Below, piece after piece: positions 54,869 through 63,042 of a stretch of 64,000 bases of DNA; positions within the stretch are counted from its first letter, which is position 1, and every line of letters begins with the position of its first letter. A model generated the notes under the pieces. That model saw nothing but the letters and a program-made list of their open reading frames with translations, was not told the origin of the DNA and did no database searches. Position numbers and translations under genes: made by a program. Source of the DNA: CAWFZT01 sp963820415 (GTDB lineage Bacteria; Chloroflexota; Anaerolineae; Anaerolineales; Anaerolineaceae); contig CAWFZT010000008.1 of the NCBI GenBank assembly GCA_963820415.1, positions 186,001 through 250,000 on the forward strand, in the 5' to 3' direction.

Positions 54869-56385
54869 TTAAAAGCCGTGATCCAGCTCGAACATCGGAT
54901 CCACGGCGGTCACGATCAGAGGTCGGACCTGGTATACATCCCATTCCTGTTCGTCCAGCACGCCCACCAGGGCCGCCGATAGGACCAGGTCGTCGTGCAC
55001 CAGCTCGCCGGTGGCGGGGTTGCGCGTGCCGTCCGGGACTGACCACTTGATCAAGTGGGCCGGGCCTGGCTGCACTTCGAGCTGGGTGAAGCTTAGCTGC
55101 TCGACAAAGAGCTCATCCGCCGGCGCGTACTCCTTGAAACGGCCGGTCTCGATGATGCCAATAAAGTCCCAGCCCAGCTTGGACTTGCTGCTGGAATTGA
55201 ACACGAAGGGTAAGACCTTGCCTGGGAAAGTCTTCTCCAGGAACGAGGACAGACCCGCCCCTATCCCGGTCGCATCGATAGCAATAAAGCGAGGTAACCA
55301 GGTGTCGGCCAGGGTTTTGACCTGGCTGTACTGAAAGGTCTGGCTCTTGCCGGTCCAGGTTCGTCTCATACCACCTTGTAAGTGGGCCTGTGGATAAGTA
55401 CGTCAGAAAGTGTGGATAAGTCCACTTCTACGATCGTAAGAGCGGTTGAGTCCCTTTTCGGGTTGGAAAGCTCTCCCTCATGGCCTCCAGCCTGGGACGC
55501 TGACTCGTCCTCACCGGCTACGTCCAGGAGAAAGGCGTAGACGAGACCCGGCGTGGGCTTTTCCTGGGCAGGCTGGGGGCCATAAAGCAATGATCGCCGG
55601 GCGGCCGGGAACATACCCGACTCGGCGTCGATCTCTTCCGAGAAAAATTGAGTTCGTACCATGGGATTATTGCGTCCCAGGCGGGCGACCTGGTCAGCCA
55701 CAAAGTTACCGTAAGCCGGCACTTCCTTGGCTACCTGGTCGGCGTCCAGAACGAAGACGCGGCGGACGCCATCTACCTTCTCGGCGGCCTGGGCTGCGAT
55801 CAGCTCGCGGTGCAGCAGCGTCCGGCTGGTCCAGGCCGTGCCCCAGAAGATGCGTGTAGCGTTAGTCGAGGCAGCCATAGGAGCGATATCCTTGTCGTAC
55901 TTGGAAATTTCTACGTCTTGAGCCTCGTCCACCTCCAAAAGGGTCGACGCGGTAGCGCCGACAATGTTGGCCTGCGGACCTCCGGAAAAGAAGAAAATTC
56001 GAGCGGTATTGAGACGGTAAATGTAGCCCGATTCCTTGGCCCACATGCCACGCGTGATTAGGTTCTTTTGCAGAACACGCTCGAGACGGCGCATGGCGTT
56101 TAGGGTTTGCGGCTTCCAGGTTGGAGAAATCTTGACGATCTCGGCGTTGAAGTCCGAAAGCATCAGCAACAGGTAAGTTTCGATCTGTGCTTGCAGCTCG
56201 TTCTTTCCGGATTGGCGCGGGAACATTACCACGAAGGATAGGCCAGCGTTGGTCTTTACGGAATTCACCACGGCCAGTGCTACCTGCTCCTGGTAAGAAC
56301 GTAATTTCAGACCGCTGGCGTCCGAGGCAAACCGCAGCGGGCTTAGGATGACCCTCTTGATGATTGCGTCTACACTTTGTGACAT
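54869..56385 (-). CDS. Phage terminase large subunit, split by a frame change at 55,367
   Basis: The first part (56385-55366, 339 residues) has the ATPase motifs FPRQSGKNE and TLLEVDEAQD and the first nuclease Asp (LDVAGEDES). The second part (55369-54869) has FIAIDATGIGAGL and HDDLVLSAALVG, the remaining RNase-H-like nuclease residues. The junction reads GGTATGAGACG, so the parts overlap as ATGA. The split lies inside the nuclease domain after YKVV, so a frameshift is more likely than two genuine subunits. Terminase cuts and packages phage DNA. Confidence 0.85.
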
Positions 56386-56442
56386 GCCTGGTCTGGGTGG
56401 GCCTCAGATATATATCTGGCAACGGTTGGGTTGGTTGACCGT

Positions 56443-56865
56443 TCACGGCATGCCCCATTCACCAGTGACCTCCTGGATGACCGCCTTTACCCGCTCCTGG
56501 AAAGCCTGCCGGAAGCCACAGTGATGTAAATTCCCGTTCTGTGGGAGATCGTCCAGCGGGCATTTCTCACAGGCGTCCAGCTTGCGCCTCAACTGGCGTA
56601 TGGCCCGGTTAAAATCATCCGACAGGTCGAGCACCTGGTTGATATCCGGCGCAATTGGGCATCCGGCAGGCGGAAAGACGCACGTGGTAGCACGCTGCCG
56701 CTGGTCTCGATCGCCTGCCGGGCCAGCCGGGTCACACTCACGGGCGCCCGGGCGCTGGGTAGGGGCACCCTGGCGCTCCTGGGCCTGGTTAATTTTCCGG
56801 TGAGGCGCCCAGCTGGCCTTCTGGAGGGCGGGCCGGCCTTTAGAGGAAGAAGGTTTGGCGTTCAT
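56443..56865 (-). CDS. Small phage protein upstream of terminase
   Basis: 140 residues. The C-terminal half reads FNRAIRQLRRKLDACEKCPL, FRQAFQERVKAVIQEV, with a CxxC and a further Cys/His pair that may bind zinc; the N-terminal half is low complexity and may be out of frame. ATG 56865 overlaps the preceding stop (TAATG). Possibly a packaging accessory protein. Confidence 0.5.
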   Translation of the reverse strand: MNAKPSSSKGRPALQKASWAPHRKINQAQERQGAPTQRPGARECDPAGPAGDRDQRQRATTCVFPPAGCPIAPDINQVLDLSDDFNRAIRQLRRKLDACEKCPLDDLPQNGNLHHCGFRQAFQERVKAVIQEVTGEWGMP

Positions 56866-57200
56866 TATTCATGCACTCCTTCCCGGCTCTGCTGCTCGTT
56901 GACTTCTGCCAGTAAACGGCTCAGGCCGGCCAGGTAATCCTCGCTGCTCGGGCCCAGCCCTTGTTGCACCTTCAGCAGCGTGGACAGCCGCATGGCCGCG
57001 CTGCTCAACGTATCCAGCAGGCGCAACTGTTCGGACAGCGGCCCGTCCTCGTCGATCCGCTCGCTCAGACTGTCGATGGCGCGGCGCAGGGTGGTAATTT
57101 CGACTTCCAGGTCGCGCCTGTCTTGCGGGGCAGCCCTGGCGGAGTTCTTACGCTTCGGGTGACGTGTTTTAGGTTTGAAGAGGGGAGGTTGGTTGGTCAT
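56865..57200 (-). CDS. Coiled-coil protein at the start of the phage module (small-terminase position)
   Basis: 111 residues from ATG 57200. A basic N-terminus (KPKTRHPKRKNSARAAP) precedes a helical, leucine-rich part (LEVEITTLRRAIDSLSERI, LRLLDTLSSAAMRLSTLL). Position directly before terminase large and a basic-plus-coil layout would suit a small terminase, but this is inference. First gene of the operon. Confidence 0.5.
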   Translation of the reverse strand: MTNQPPLFKPKTRHPKRKNSARAAPQDRRDLEVEITTLRRAIDSLSERIDEDGPLSEQLRLLDTLSSAAMRLSTLLKVQQGLGPSSEDYLAGLSRLLAEVNEQQSREGVHE

Positions 57201-57260
57201 GGGATATTAGAAATAATGTTCTATTTCTTACCATGATAACCACCCCCACAGAAATTACAA

Positions 57261-57308
57261 CTGCATTAATGTGCAGTTTTACCCCCAATATGTGCAGTTT
57301 TTTATGCA
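57261..57308. promoter_or_regulatory. Repeated TGTGCAGTTTT sites upstream of the phage operon
   Basis: CTGCATTAATGTGCAG is an imperfect palindrome; TGTGCAGTTTT recurs at 57,270 and 57,291, followed by TTATGCAC. Closely spaced repeats just upstream of the first phage gene look like operator sites. The rest of 57,309-57,500 shows no gene. Confidence 0.4.
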
Positions 57309-57502
57309 CTCTAAATGAGAATCCTACCCACCCGACACTTTTACAAATCGGTCACACATGGAATGAAGAGCTTCACCACTAATAGGTTAGCTTATCCGTT
57401 TCTATCTCCCCCATCAGTGTTCATCTGTGGTATCGGTGGTTTCGCCCTTCTCTTCCCCCCTACCTATCAGTTTAAGCTTGCCCCGGCGGAGGAATCGTAA
57501 AT

Positions 57503-57522
57503 CCCTCTCCTTCCGGGAGAGG
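57503..57522 (-). terminator. Hairpin after the nucleoside hydrolase gene
   Basis: CCCTCTCC and GGGAGAGG pair around four bases directly after the natural stop at 57,523. The T-tract is weak. Confidence 0.35.
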
Positions 57523-58459
57523 TTAGGTGAGGGTAATCAGCTCCAGCCAGTAGCGGTTGAACGCCTCCGCATTGATCTTCGTCACCACCCGGACCGGCGC
57601 GCCCGGGGCGTCGCGCGGCGAAACGCTCCACCAGCCAACCGTCCTGCTCCTCTACCACCAGCGGCGCTTCTTCAAACTCCACTCCCCTATCCCACCCCAG
57701 GGCAATCGCGCAGGCCAGCGGGTCGTGCTGGAAATTGATCAAATCTCTGGGCAATCCCGGGCAGGTCCCCCCGAACAGGGTTTCATATTGATACTCCGTG
57801 GCAAACGCCTCAGCCTGGGCGGCAATCAGGCTGCCCAGGCTGCCCGCTTGACGCAAGGCCGGCAGGTAAGCCCGGCGCAGGGCCGTTTCTACCGTCACCG
57901 TCAGCGGGATGAGCGTCACGCTGCCAGCGTGCTCGAGGGCGTAATGGGCCGAGCGCACGTCCGCCTGGACGTTGAAATCCATCTGGTTACCCCACTGCGG
58001 GAAGCCGGTCCGCACGGGATACAGGTAGCCGCCCATCAGGAACAGCCTCGCCCGTTCCAGGTAGCCGGGGTACTTTTCCCCGAAAAGGCGCAGGTTGGTA
58101 TACGGCCCAATCCCGACGAGGATCGCCCCCTGGTCGAGGTTGTTTTTGATTAACGCCAGCGCATCATCCAGCGGTCCGGGCAAAGCCGGCACCGGCTCGC
58201 TCCAATAGGCTTCGTGCGCCGGCAGGCCATAGACCTGGCGGAAATAGCCCCCCTCGGCCTCCGCCCCAACCGCCACTGGGATATCCCGGCGGCCTTCCAG
58301 GTCCAACACATAACGGGTATACCCGGCACGCTGGCCCAGGTTATCACATACCGTGGTAACCCCGGTAATCTGCACGTCCTTGCGGCGCAGCAGCAGCGCC
58401 AGGGCGCACAGATCGTCGATGTCGCCCCCCAGGTCTGTATCCAGGTGTACCTTGATCAT
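57523..58459 (-). pseudogene. Nucleoside hydrolase (IunH-like) with a 3' frameshift
   Basis: The N-terminus has the Ca2+-binding DTDLGGDIDD motif, then GVTTVCDNL, LVGIGPYTNL, MDFNVQADVRSA and DPLACAIAL, the standard signatures of ribonucleoside hydrolases. Near 57,590 (GCCGCGCGACGCC) a shift leads away from the natural end RVVTKINAEAFNRYWLELI with TAA at 57525-57523. Almost the whole enzyme is intact, so activity may persist. Role: hydrolysis of nucleosides to base and ribose. Confidence 0.85.
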
Positions 58460-58525
58460 CTCACTATCCTCCTGAGCTTTCTTCTTCTCCGCGCCCCCGT
58501 TTGAGCCTTCCTAAATTTTACCCCA

Positions 58526-58610
58526 TTACCTTGCGAAGGGATCTTAAGGGCGTCCCTTGCGAAGGTTACGAACAAGAGTTCTCATTGTTACAAGGCCCCT
58601 TCGCAAGGGG
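58526..58610. repeat. Intergenic palindrome family B, copy 4
   Basis: ACCTTGCGAAGGG, CCCTTGCGAAGG and CCCCTTCGCAAGGGG arms lie in the 336-base gap between the nucleoside hydrolase and the TolB-like gene. Confidence 0.75.
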
Positions 58611-58655
58611 ATTTGTTCATAATTCCATTGAACCCAGGTCTTTTTTGTGCTAAAT

Positions 58656-58661
58656 TATAAT
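58656..58661 (+). promoter_or_regulatory. Putative -10 box of the TolB-like gene
   Basis: A perfect TATAAT 135 bases before the start codon; the nearest TTGAAC is 22 bases upstream, too far for a good promoter. The remaining 58,662-58,795 holds no gene. Confidence 0.3.
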
Positions 58662-58795
58662 CAGCGAAATAAAATTACAGCGGCTCACTTGCAGCAGGCG
58701 GGAAATCATACATTCATGCGCCTATTAATTGTAGGCCCGCCCAACTTTCCGGGGTGTATTGTTTCCCCTAGTATAAGTTATGTGGAAGGTCCACC

Positions 58796-59869
58796 ATGAA
58801 TGGAAATAACCTCACCAACCAACCGGCTTATGGTCCCGTCCCCCTATCAAACGGTGCAAAACCGCTAAACAGGCATTCCCGACGCGGCTGTTGGCGCGTC
58901 CTCGCCATTATCTCCGGATCCTGCCTGGGTCTGATCCTATTGGTAGCGCTGACAGTCGTTATCCTAGGATCGCTCGGAAAGTTAAGCGGCACTCCAGGAC
59001 ACTTGAATGAGGAGCCTGCCTGGTCTCCCGACGGAAGCCAAATTGCCTTTGCTTCAGACCGTAAAGGCAATTATGATATCTACGTCATGAACAGCGACGG
59101 GTCTAACGTCAGGCAATTGACCTCTAACCCGTTTGCATACCTGTATTTCATGTTCGGTAACGCCGCTGACTATGGGCCAACCTGGTCGCCAGATGGCAAG
59201 AAAATTGCTTTCGTGTCAGGCCGTAACAACTCATACTTGTCCTTTGTGGATACAGACATTTTCATCATGGACGCGGATGGCCGGAATGTTGTACCGTGGG
59301 AAGGTTCTCAGTATTATTCCGCCGATAATTATCCCGAATGGTCTCCTGATGGCTGTTGCATCGTTTATACATCAAGTAAGTACCCTAACGTCAACGATTC
59401 TGAAGTTCCAGATATTTTCTCGGCTTATGCAAATCCGGCCAATGACGTAAATATTACCAATCTAACCAATACCCATACGGAAAATTCCACCCCAAGCTGG
59501 TCGCCGCAAGGAGAACGCATTGTCTTTGCTTCGGCTCGTAACGGGAACTGGGATATTTACATGATGAACAAGAACGGTTCAGAAATAGTCCAGCTTACCC
59601 ACTCCGATGATTTCGCCTTTGCTCCTGACTGGTCACCCGACGGAACCTGCATCGCATATGCGGGTGGGAAGGGCGAAAAAAATAATATTTTTGTGATGAA
59701 TACAGACGGGACAAATAATGTCAGACTCACAAATGGCCCAGCCAGTTATTTTAGTCCGGCCTGGTCCCCCGACGGCCATCATATCGCTTTTGTTTCAGAA
59801 CAGAACCAGGTTGAAAACATCCAGATAATGGATGCCAATGGCTCAAACGTTGTCCAATTGACTAAATAA
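58796..59869 (+). CDS. Membrane-anchored TolB-like beta-propeller protein
   Basis: 357 residues. A membrane helix near 33-58 (VLAIISGSCLGLILLVALTV) is followed by at least five PD40 repeats (PAWSPDGSQIAFAS, PTWSPDGKKIAFVS, PDWSPDGTCIAYAG). Extracellular six-bladed propeller without a catalytic domain; likely a binding scaffold. Confidence 0.9.
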   Translation: MNGNNLTNQPAYGPVPLSNGAKPLNRHSRRGCWRVLAIISGSCLGLILLVALTVVILGSLGKLSGTPGHLNEEPAWSPDGSQIAFASDRKGNYDIYVMNSDGSNVRQLTSNPFAYLYFMFGNAADYGPTWSPDGKKIAFVSGRNNSYLSFVDTDIFIMDADGRNVVPWEGSQYYSADNYPEWSPDGCCIVYTSSKYPNVNDSEVPDIFSAYANPANDVNITNLTNTHTENSTPSWSPQGERIVFASARNGNWDIYMMNKNGSEIVQLTHSDDFAFAPDWSPDGTCIAYAGGKGEKNNIFVMNTDGTNNVRLTNGPASYFSPAWSPDGHHIAFVSEQNQVENIQIMDANGSNVVQLTK

Positions 59870-59911
59870 ACCATTTTTACTCCGCAGCAAGCAGGCTGGA
59901 GTAACAATACT

Positions 59912-59945
59912 AAAAGCCGGGTTTTCAAGAAAAAACCCGGCTTTC
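59912..59945. terminator. Bidirectional intrinsic terminator
   Basis: AAAGCCGGGTTTT pairs with AAAACCCGGCTTT across a 6-7 base loop, followed by CCTTTTCC. It lies between convergent genes. Confidence 0.8.
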
Positions 59946-59996
59946 CTTTTCCTAGCCTCTTCTCCGCGGGCTCAGCGCCTCGGCAGTGAATCCTCT

Positions 59997-60767
59997 TTAC
60001 CCGTTCAACAGTCCGATCACCTCATCCTTCAGCGCCAGGGTAGTGGCGACGGCTTCCTTGCCATAAATGGTCGGGCTGCCCTTCCAATCGCCAAAAAAGC
60101 CGCCCGCCTCGCGGAAAATGGGCGGGAACGCCCCGCAGTCCCATACCGCCATGGCCGGGTCGAACATCACCTCCACCCGCCCGCTGGCCACCAACAAGTA
60201 GCCGTAAGCGTCAGACCAGCCGGCGCGGATGGATGCCCGCCGGGCCAGGCGCTCGAAGGCCGGCCAGCGATCGTGCTGCCAGAAGCCTCCCACATCGGTG
60301 TAGCACACCACCCCCTTATCCAGCCGGTCGACCGTAGAAACGTGCGCCGGCTTGCCGTTCCACCAACAGCCCAACCCGTTGGCCGCCGAGATCATTTCCT
60401 CCAGCGCCGGGAAATAGGCCACGCCTACCTCCACCACGCCCTCGATCTCCAGCCCGAGCAGCACCCCGTACAGGGGAACCCCGTGAAGGAAAGCCTTGGT
60501 GCCGTCAATCGGGTCGACGATCCAGCGCCGGCGGGTCCCCTCCCCGCTCTCGCCGAACTCCTCGCCCAGCACGGCGTGGTCCGGGTAGCGCTGCTCGACC
60601 GCCCGGCGGATCAGCTCCTCGGCCTTGCGGTCGGCGATTGTCACCGGCGAGCCGTCTGCCTTGGTATCCGCCCGCACACCCTTATTGAAATACTCCAGCG
60701 TCAACCGCCCGGCCTGGTAAGCCGTCTCCCGGGCAAACCGCAAATATTCCTGCAATTCCTTTGTCAT
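59997..60767 (-). CDS. hisN: Inositol-monophosphatase-family phosphatase, probably histidinol-phosphatase (HisN)
   Basis: 256 residues: DGSPVTIADRKAEELIR, GEEFGE, WIVDPIDGTKAFLHGVP and AVWDCGA, the Mg2+ ligands of the family. GTKAFLHGVPLYG and overall length fit the HisN-type histidinol-phosphate phosphatase better than SuhB. Its ATG overlaps the ccmD stop by four bases, so it is cotranslated with the cytochrome c maturation genes. Confidence 0.85.
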   Translation of the reverse strand: MTKELQEYLRFARETAYQAGRLTLEYFNKGVRADTKADGSPVTIADRKAEELIRRAVEQRYPDHAVLGEEFGESGEGTRRRWIVDPIDGTKAFLHGVPLYGVLLGLEIEGVVEVGVAYFPALEEMISAANGLGCWWNGKPAHVSTVDRLDKGVVCYTDVGGFWQHDRWPAFERLARRASIRAGWSDAYGYLLVASGRVEVMFDPAMAVWDCGAFPPIFREAGGFFGDWKGSPTIYGKEAVATTLALKDEVIGLLNG

Positions 60768-60916
60768 CGCTCCACCTCTTCCTTCTCTTCCCCCTCCAGC
60801 ATCTGCTCATCCCGCCGCAGCCTGCGCCAGCGCGCCGCCAGGCTGACCAGGTACAACGCCATCACCCCGAAGATCACCGCATAACCGGCAAGCATGTAGT
60901 TTGTTGTTTCGGCCAT
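60764..60916 (-). CDS. ccmD: CcmD-like haem-exporter small subunit
   Basis: 50 residues from ATG 60916: MAETTNYMLAGYAVIFGVMA with one helix, then RWRRLRRDEQML and an acidic tail. Size, single helix and basic flank match CcmD, which holds CcmC and CcmE together. Two bases after ccmC; overlaps hisN (ATGA). Confidence 0.8.
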   Translation of the reverse strand: MAETTNYMLAGYAVIFGVMALYLVSLAARWRRLRRDEQMLEGEEKEEVER

Positions 60917-60918
60917 TT

Positions 60919-61611
60919 TTACCTCTCCATTCTCATTCTTTCCACTTTCTCAGCCAGCTTGCCCAGGCGGATGCGGTGCCACAGCAGCGCCGCATACACC
61001 ACCGTAAACGCCAGCAGACCAAACAGGAAAGTTTGCAGCATCTTTGGGCTCATATCGAAAGCCCCCAGGGCGCTTGGGTCGCTGTTTCCCACCACCACCG
61101 GGTGGATGGTGCGGAAAATGCGGATCGAAAGGAAAGTCAGCGGCACACTGAGAAACCCGATGATGACGTAAACCGCCCCAAAGCGCGCCCGCCGCTCGGG
61201 TTCCTCGATGCCCGAGCGCAGCATCAGGTAAGCCGCGTAGATCAGTTCGGTGACCGTCACGGTAGTCAGGCGCGGGTCCCAGGTCCACCAGGTGTTCCAG
61301 ATTGGTTTGGCCCAGATCGACCCGCTCACAATGGCAATCAGCAGGAAGACCATGCCCAGCTCCACCGAGGCCGTCTCTACCACGTCCCAATCCGGGTTAT
61401 GGCCGAGCAGATAGATCACCCCGGATACGGCCGCCACGATAAAAGACAGCAGCCCCACCCAGGCAGTCGCCACGTGAAAATAAAACACCTTCTGCACCAT
61501 CCCCATCACCTGTTCCACCGGGGCGTACAGGAACACCAGCCCGGTCGCCGCCGCCAGCAGCGCCCCGGCGCCGATATCGAGGATGGTCGCCAATTTTCTA
61601 TTTCTTACCAT
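60919..61611 (-). CDS. ccmC: Haem exporter subunit CcmC
   Basis: 230 residues, six helices, the tryptophan-rich WNTWWTWDPRLT haem-handling motif, and His residues in VFYFHVATAW and FRTIHPVVV. CcmC delivers haem to CcmE. The ATG at 61611 has GGAGGT four bases away; another ATG is three bases upstream. Confidence 0.9.
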   Translation of the reverse strand: MVRNRKLATILDIGAGALLAAATGLVFLYAPVEQVMGMVQKVFYFHVATAWVGLLSFIVAAVSGVIYLLGHNPDWDVVETASVELGMVFLLIAIVSGSIWAKPIWNTWWTWDPRLTTVTVTELIYAAYLMLRSGIEEPERRARFGAVYVIIGFLSVPLTFLSIRIFRTIHPVVVGNSDPSALGAFDMSPKMLQTFLFGLLAFTVVYAALLWHRIRLGKLAEKVERMRMER

Positions 61612-61633
61612 CATACCTCCAAATCGCAGACCC

Positions 61634-62347
61634 CTATTCTTCCACCACAAAATCGAACACCATAAAGGCAGCTGCTGTGAAAATCACATCATATACCACA
61701 AGCTGGTTGATCCATGGAGCAACCTCGGCCCAGGCTGCCCCGCCCAGGAAACCGCTCGACGCCTCCACCGCCGCCACCAGCACCGGCAGCGCTACCGGAA
61801 AGAGCAGGATTGGCAGCAGGATGTCACGCGTGCGCGCCTGCACCGCCATGCTCGCCAGCAGCGTGCCGACCGCCGCGTAGCCCTCGGCCCCCAGCAGGAT
61901 TACCAGCGCCAGCCCGGCGTTGAACAAGTTGGTGTTGTACAACACGCTGTACACCGGCAGCACGATGATCGCCGTCGCCAGCATGAACACCAGGTTGGCC
62001 AGCATCTTGCCGAAATAGATCGCCGAGCGGTCGACCGGCGCCAGCAGCAGCCCATCCAGGCAGCCGCGGTCCTTTTCTACCGCCATTGAACGGTTCAATC
62101 CGAGCGTCCCGGCGAAAATAAACGTCACCCACAGCACGCCGCTGGTCACCGCCACCCGCGCCTGGGCGTCCAACTGGAGCGCAAAATTGAAGATAAAGAT
62201 CACCAGCAGGGCAAAGACCAGCATGGCCGAGATCACTTCGCGGGAGCGCCACTCCGCCGCCAGGTCTTTCCAGATCACGGCGGTCATGGCTTTGAGAAAG
62301 GCGGTGCTGGTTGTAGGCGGCATGGTTGAGTAAGAGCCTTCAGTCAT
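61634..62347 (-). CDS. ccmB: Haem exporter ABC permease CcmB
   Basis: 237 residues with six helices; KDLAAEWRSREVISAML, GTLGLNRSMAVEKDRGCLDG and LLPILLFPVALPVLVAA are family phrases. Starts within the ccmA stop (ATGA). Confidence 0.9.
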   Translation of the reverse strand: MTEGSYSTMPPTTSTAFLKAMTAVIWKDLAAEWRSREVISAMLVFALLVIFIFNFALQLDAQARVAVTSGVLWVTFIFAGTLGLNRSMAVEKDRGCLDGLLLAPVDRSAIYFGKMLANLVFMLATAIIVLPVYSVLYNTNLFNAGLALVILLGAEGYAAVGTLLASMAVQARTRDILLPILLFPVALPVLVAAVEASSGFLGGAAWAEVAPWINQLVVYDVIFTAAAFMVFDFVVEE

Positions 62348-63042
62348 CTGTTGACAGCTTCTTTATAAAACTCCACCACTCCCCCTTCGCCCAGCTCCGC
62401 CTTCCTCTTCGAGGCGCGCATGGCGCCGTGAGAGAGCACGTCGAAGCGTCCGGCCAGGGCATCTGCTCGCAGCAGGTCGTGGGAGGTCATCACCACTGTG
62501 CGCCCCAGCCCGGTCACCTGGCGCAGCACCCCATCCAGCATCTGGCTGGCGTCCTGGTCGAGTCCGGTGTAGGGTTCGTCCAACAGCAACACCTGCGGGT
62601 CGTGGATGACTGCTCGCCCGATCGCCAGCCGTTGCTGCATACCGCGCGAGAAGGTGCGCACCAGGTCACGCCGGCGGTTAGCCAGCCCGACCTGTTCCAG
62701 CACAGCCGTGATGCGCCGTTCAAGCTGCTCCACCGCGTACATACGCCCGTAAAAGCGCAGGTTCTCCTCGGCGGTCAAGTCTCCATACAGCAGGGGCAGG
62801 TGCGAGACTACTCCCAGGCGCCGCCGCACGGCTGCCGCCTGGCGCGGCAGGCTGTATCCAGCTATGCGCACCTCACCCAGGGTAGCCCGCGCCAGCGAGG
62901 CCAGGATACGCAGAAAGGTCGTCTTTCCCGCGCCATTCGGACCCAGCACCGCCACAAATTCGCCTTCCGCCGCCTGGAATTCCAGATCGCGCAGCACCGT
63001 CTTTGGCCCAAAACGCTTGTAGAGCTTGCGGACTTCGATTAT
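62344..63042 (-). CDS. ccmA: Haem exporter ATPase CcmA
   Basis: About 232 residues. Walker A LGPNGAGKTT, signature FSRGMQQRLAIGRA, Walker B VLLLDEPYTGLD. Homologues start MIEVR-L-KRFG, which places the start at an ATA (63042-63040), eight bases after AAGGAG. The only standard start in frame (62997) would remove the first strand. The ATA lies exactly where an ATGA overlap with the upstream gene would be expected. Confidence 0.9.
   Translation of the reverse strand: MIEVRKLYKRFGPKTVLRDLEFQAAEGEFVAVLGPNGAGKTTFLRILASLARATLGEVRIAGYSLPRQAAAVRRRLGVVSHLPLLYGDLTAEENLRFYGRMYAVEQLERRITAVLEQVGLANRRRDLVRTFSRGMQQRLAIGRAVIHDPQVLLLDEPYTGLDQDASQMLDGVLRQVTGLGRTVVMTSHDLLRADALAGRFDVLSHGAMRASKRKAELGEGGVVEFYKEAVNR

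Larger units (their letters stand above)
45100..57240 (-). mobile_element. Phage-derived head/tail module (defective prophage or GTA-like cluster)
   Basis: About 12 kb of minus-strand genes reading from terminase at the right to tail genes at the left: two small genes, terminase, a Cys-rich protein, prohead protease, capsid, small structural and membrane proteins, a connector-like protein, M23 endolysin, portal and tail proteins. There is no integrase, recombinase, repressor or replication gene, no tRNA and no att repeat that I can see. Several genes carry frameshifts. It is either a stripped prophage or a gene-transfer-agent-like cluster. Confidence 0.85.

Noticed and set aside
57400..57530. 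Attachment site at the right end of the phage module
   Set aside because: No tRNA and no matching direct repeat near 45.1 kb could be found by eye.
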